From IMG/VR virus record IMGVR_UViG_3300030110_003152, positions 1 to 27,522 of that record: DNA of 27,522 bases; one strand, given 5' to 3'. The notes under the pieces are model-generated. The model had not been told where the DNA came from. It saw nothing but the letters and a program-made list of their open reading frames with translations, and made no database searches. Position 1 is the stretch's first letter. Each line of letters opens with the position of its first letter. Source of the stretch: a virus. The position numbers and the translations under genes were made by a program. Shown in pieces: positions 24,571 through 27,522 of the stretch.

Positions 24571-26941
24571 CTTGGAACTCAAGGAATTCAAACGGATCAT
24601 CAGAACTTGTAGCAGAAAATGATCCCATCATGGCAGGTTCGGGTTGCTGATAATTAGATTGTTGTTGGGGCATTGGAATTGGAATGTTGATCATTTGCTC
24701 TCCTCCCTCGTATGAAGCGCGTCTTTCAATCGATTTCATATTATACTTACCTCCGACATATCCACCGCCCTCATATGCTATGTGAACGTGATCATTATGA
24801 TATGTTGGATCATTTCCTTCATGTATAAACTCAACCGGAGTTACTCCTTTCATTTTATTCCACTCGGAAATACCAGCAATAATCTTTGTTTGATCATCAG
24901 TACCAGTCATTCCTTCTCTACGAAATCTCTGAGGACCCCATCCACCGATGTCAATAGCACGATACCCTTGTTCTTTATAATGATAAGATCCATCAGTATG
25001 AACTGGTTTGACTCCACCATGCTCTGGGTGCTCAGTAACACCAGAACCCCATCTCAATCCCCTTTGATTAAGAAATCTTCCAAGTTCTCCTGAAAGTTTA
25101 GATCCTTCAGTTTGTTCTCTAGAACCTGATGATGTTGTCTGTACATCCGCCTGAGTTATAGAAGATTTAACAAGTTTGTCTGACGCTGCGGGTGCCGCAG
25201 AACCATCAGTCGCACCGCTTGTTGTAGATGCAATCTGTGATGGTGATTTTTGTTCTACATCTTTTCCTTGGAATTTTGCGACAATGGTGCCAAGGTCAGG
25301 TAGTTTAGATGCCATCGAATCTAAGTTAGATTTTAGACCTCCCAACCCTAAAGAGTTAATTGCTTTCTCCTCACCCTCTTGCAGAATAGGAACAAAGTCT
25401 CTGGCAAACATATATGCATCAATACCCAGGGATATACCAGGACCAGGAACAAAACCAAACAGACCTGAGATATCAAATCCAGCAGACATTAATTCAAGTA
25501 AAGCACCGAAGGTATCACCACCTGCAAGTCTATCATATGCAAAAAGTAAATTAAATAATCCACCTACAATTGGTAATGCTTTAGCACCAACTTTCTTTAA
25601 TAATCCAGCAGCATCTCCAATTCCACTTACTCCTTTCTTCTTTAAAACTTGTAAGACATTATCAAATCCAGGTATCTTCTTCAAATTATCCATCAAAGCA
25701 TTACCAATACTCTTTGCCTTATCAATAACTGGATCAAGAAAAGGTTTAAGTGGTTCAATAATTTTTTGAACGATAGCATTCTGTGCAGACTTTGCCATGT
25801 TTCCAATGGCACCTTTCACACTTTCCATGGCAGATCCAAACTTTCCTTTCAAGGTATTACCAAGACCAGCAACTCTATCAAATGCTGTTCTGGCACCCTT
25901 TGAAACATTATTATATTGTTTACCAAGAAAGTTTCCAAGTTTACCAAGGTTACCGCCAGAAATTTTATTAAGTCCGCCACCAATTGCCTTAAGACCACTT
26001 TTGCCTATATCAACAGCAGACTGTCCTGCTTTAGCAAGACCCTCACCTGCTTTTTGAAAACCTTCTCCAATTCTACCAAAGAAACCTTTGCCTTTAGGTT
26101 TGGGTTTTGGTTTTACTTTTGTCTTAGGTTTTGGTTTTACTTTTGGATCTTTCTGTGGTATAGCACCAGCAAGAAGAGAAATTGCAAGACCAACTGAGAA
26201 GACAGTATTTAATACCTTATTAAGTGTGCCCGAGAGATTGTCAAATTGTTCTTGTGCTCCCTCGCCAAAATTATCACCTACAGATTTTCTAAATCCATCA
26301 TAAAAATCATACGCTTTATCAATAAAGGTTACTAAACCATCTAATATTTTACCACCAACATCTAAAACAAAATCACCTATCTTACCAAGCACTGGCAAGA
26401 TGCCACTTTTTGCAAGAGTATCTGCAAAATCAATGAGTTTCATCACCAACATACCCATCAACACAGTGCCAATGAACTTAAAGATGCCATCAAGTAAACC
26501 AGTCTTGGGCATCTTCAAACCCTTTAGATTCTTGGGTTTTTTATCAATCTTTGGTTTTTCTAATTTTGTTTCTTGATCTGCCTTTCTATCATCACTTTCT
26601 TGTTTCTTTCTTTTTTTAATTTCCTCTCTTTTTGCAGCAAGAGTTCCTTTGTAAAACTCATCAATCTGTTTTACATTTGCTCTTATAGTCTCAAGTATAC
26701 CAATAATTCCAGAACCTGTTCCTGTTTTTATATCAGGTGATTTTTTTACTGGAACAAGTGCAGAAGATGGAACAGATACAACCTTTGATTTAATTATTGC
26801 ACCACCACCACTACCACCAGATCCACCTCCAGGTGCCATCATTTCTGGTTTTATTTTTTTCTTTTGTCCACCAATTGCTTTTTTAGCAGCACCCTTAACT
26901 AAACTACCTCCAACTGCTCTTGCTAGTAATGGTAATGCCAT
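24566..26941 (-). CDS. Tape-measure-like tail protein with C-terminal zinc-peptidase-like domain (791 aa)
   Basis: Probable inner-tail protein that helps the phage cross the cell wall. The N-terminus is Lys/Gly-rich, then a charged coiled segment (~95-150). A hydrophobic helix follows (GLLDGIFKFIGTVLMGMLVMKLIDFA, near residues 145-175), and long Gly/Ala/Lys-rich helical sequence runs to ~560, with a PKVKPKPKTKVKPKPKPKGK linker near residue 270. This resembles tape-measure proteins. Residues ~625-730 form a separate domain: LNQRGLRWGSG, then GSYHYKEQGYRAIDIGGWG and HNDHVHIAYEGG. The order H654...D664...HxH (718, 720) matches the zinc site of M15/hedgehog-type peptidases, though the His-Asp spacing is three residues longer than the usual HxxGxAxD. 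It may cut peptidoglycan peptides, replacing the lysozyme missing from the gp5-like protein. The start overlaps the upstream stop (TAATG). Confidence 0.65.
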   Translation of the reverse strand: MALPLLARAVGGSLVKGAAKKAIGGQKKKIKPEMMAPGGGSGGSGGGAIIKSKVVSVPSSALVPVKKSPDIKTGTGSGIIGILETIRANVKQIDEFYKGTLAAKREEIKKRKKQESDDRKADQETKLEKPKIDKKPKNLKGLKMPKTGLLDGIFKFIGTVLMGMLVMKLIDFADTLAKSGILPVLGKIGDFVLDVGGKILDGLVTFIDKAYDFYDGFRKSVGDNFGEGAQEQFDNLSGTLNKVLNTVFSVGLAISLLAGAIPQKDPKVKPKPKTKVKPKPKPKGKGFFGRIGEGFQKAGEGLAKAGQSAVDIGKSGLKAIGGGLNKISGGNLGKLGNFLGKQYNNVSKGARTAFDRVAGLGNTLKGKFGSAMESVKGAIGNMAKSAQNAIVQKIIEPLKPFLDPVIDKAKSIGNALMDNLKKIPGFDNVLQVLKKKGVSGIGDAAGLLKKVGAKALPIVGGLFNLLFAYDRLAGGDTFGALLELMSAGFDISGLFGFVPGPGISLGIDAYMFARDFVPILQEGEEKAINSLGLGGLKSNLDSMASKLPDLGTIVAKFQGKDVEQKSPSQIASTTSGATDGSAAPAASDKLVKSSITQADVQTTSSGSREQTEGSKLSGELGRFLNQRGLRWGSGVTEHPEHGGVKPVHTDGSYHYKEQGYRAIDIGGWGPQRFRREGMTGTDDQTKIIAGISEWNKMKGVTPVEFIHEGNDPTYHNDHVHIAYEGGGYVGGKYNMKSIERRASYEGGEQMINIPIPMPQQQSNYQQPEPAMMGSFSATSSDDPFEFLEFQG

Positions 26942-27522
26942 TATCTAACCACTCCTAAAATTTTAGATTTGTTAGGATCACCAAATCCAGCATCAAAATT
27001 AGGGAGATCCGATCCAGATGAATCACTAGAACCTTTACTACCAGATGAAGGTGTTGGAATCAAATTGATTAGTGGTTGCATCGGCATTGGTGGTCCAACC
27101 TGCGGAGTTTCTTTTGATCTCATTCCTATCTTAGCTGGAGTTGAATTACTATCTGTTTGTGCAACCAATCTATCAAGTTTTCCAGGACCACCAAGATTAT
27201 TGACGGTATCAGCAGGCAACATATACTCGCCAGGTTGTGCCTTAATTAACTGTCGGTCAGCAGTAGCACCTTTTACATTTTGACCTGATGATTCTTTTAC
27301 TTCACCACCACTTCTCTTCATGTCTGCCAGGACTGCTTCCCTCATTTCAGGAGGTAGAGCCATGACCCTCTTCATATTTTGTTCTTGACTGTTGCTGTCT
27401 ACAACAGTTCCACCCATTGATTTAACAAAAGATTTGGGATCATTTATAGCGCCCTGTGCTTTATCAAACATCCCACCAAACATACTCTTTGCTCCTGAGA
27501 GCATATGATTCAATACACCTTT
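26941..27522 (-). CDS. Tail-associated protein, 5' end beyond the window (partial)
   Basis: The reading frame stays open to the right edge, so the gene is probably truncated at its start. Possible internal starts are a TTG at 27513 and an ATG at 27504; neither has a convincing ribosome site, which favours truncation. Visible residues include MLSGAKSMFGGMFDKAQGAI, a helical segment (EQNMKRVMALPPEMREAVLA), and ADRQLIKAQPGEYMLPADTV followed by NNLGGPGKLDRLVAQ. The last resembles the 'x-x-GEyvlpaxaVxxlG' segment found near the ends of phage tape-measure proteins. The Ser/Pro-rich C-terminus ends SKILGVVR. Its stop overlaps the start of the 791-aa gene, so the two are probably made together; it may be a companion or the C-terminal part of the tape measure. 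Confidence 0.6.
   Translation of the reverse strand, partial: KGVLNHMLSGAKSMFGGMFDKAQGAINDPKSFVKSMGGTVVDSNSQEQNMKRVMALPPEMREAVLADMKRSGGEVKESSGQNVKGATADRQLIKAQPGEYMLPADTVNNLGGPGKLDRLVAQTDSNSTPAKIGMRSKETPQVGPPMPMQPLINLIPTPSSGSKGSSDSSGSDLPNFDAGFGDPNKSKILGVVR

Noticed and set aside
25176-25769. 197-aa open frame on the plus strand
   Set aside because: It lies wholly opposite the tape-measure-like gene, has no ribosome site or neighbours on that strand, and its Pro/Ser/Ile-rich sequence is what the complement of Gly/Ala/Asp/Lys codons gives.

Overview
The window looks like part of the late structural region of a lytic T4-like cyanophage (a myovirus of marine Synechococcus or Prochlorococcus). Four things support this: a CP12-type Calvin-cycle regulator sits among the virion genes; the hub and spike proteins resemble T4 gp27 and gp5; the tail-fibre-like proteins carry the VGIGT, RLRIDSSG and LEIYHDGS motifs common in marine myophages; and short TAAATA-type late promoters precede several gene blocks. 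The DNA is AT-rich. Every credible gene lies on the minus strand, so the biological order runs from high to low coordinates.

In transcription order: 27522-24566 holds the 3' part of a gene that runs off the window and a 791-residue tape-measure-like protein with a predicted zinc peptidase at its C-terminus. 24544-21057 holds a gp27-like hub protein, cp12 and a gp5-like OB-fold hub/spike protein without a visible lysozyme domain. 21021-13484 holds an 1811-residue protein with repeated PA14-like modules, a spike-like beta-repeat protein and two related small virion proteins.

13500-12367 is a self-contained block of small genes unlike its surroundings. It starts at a perfect-consensus sigma-70 promoter, carries five short ORFs (two of them overlapping) and a tRNA-Leu(UAA), and ends at a terminator hairpin. 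A new late promoter then starts 12326-4, which encodes fibre- or adhesin-like proteins: a 1978-residue giant, an Ig-like/glycine-rich protein, a repeat-rich VGIGT protein, a small virion protein and a 938-residue tail-fibre protein.

The genes are packed tightly, with several 1-nt stop/start overlaps (TGATG, TAATG). Several late promoter elements lie on or just after the stop codon of the upstream gene. The large genes would build baseplate, tail and fibres late in infection. CP12 and the small-gene/tRNA block would act on the host cell rather than in the particle. All functions come from sequence reading and remembered family features; no database search was run.
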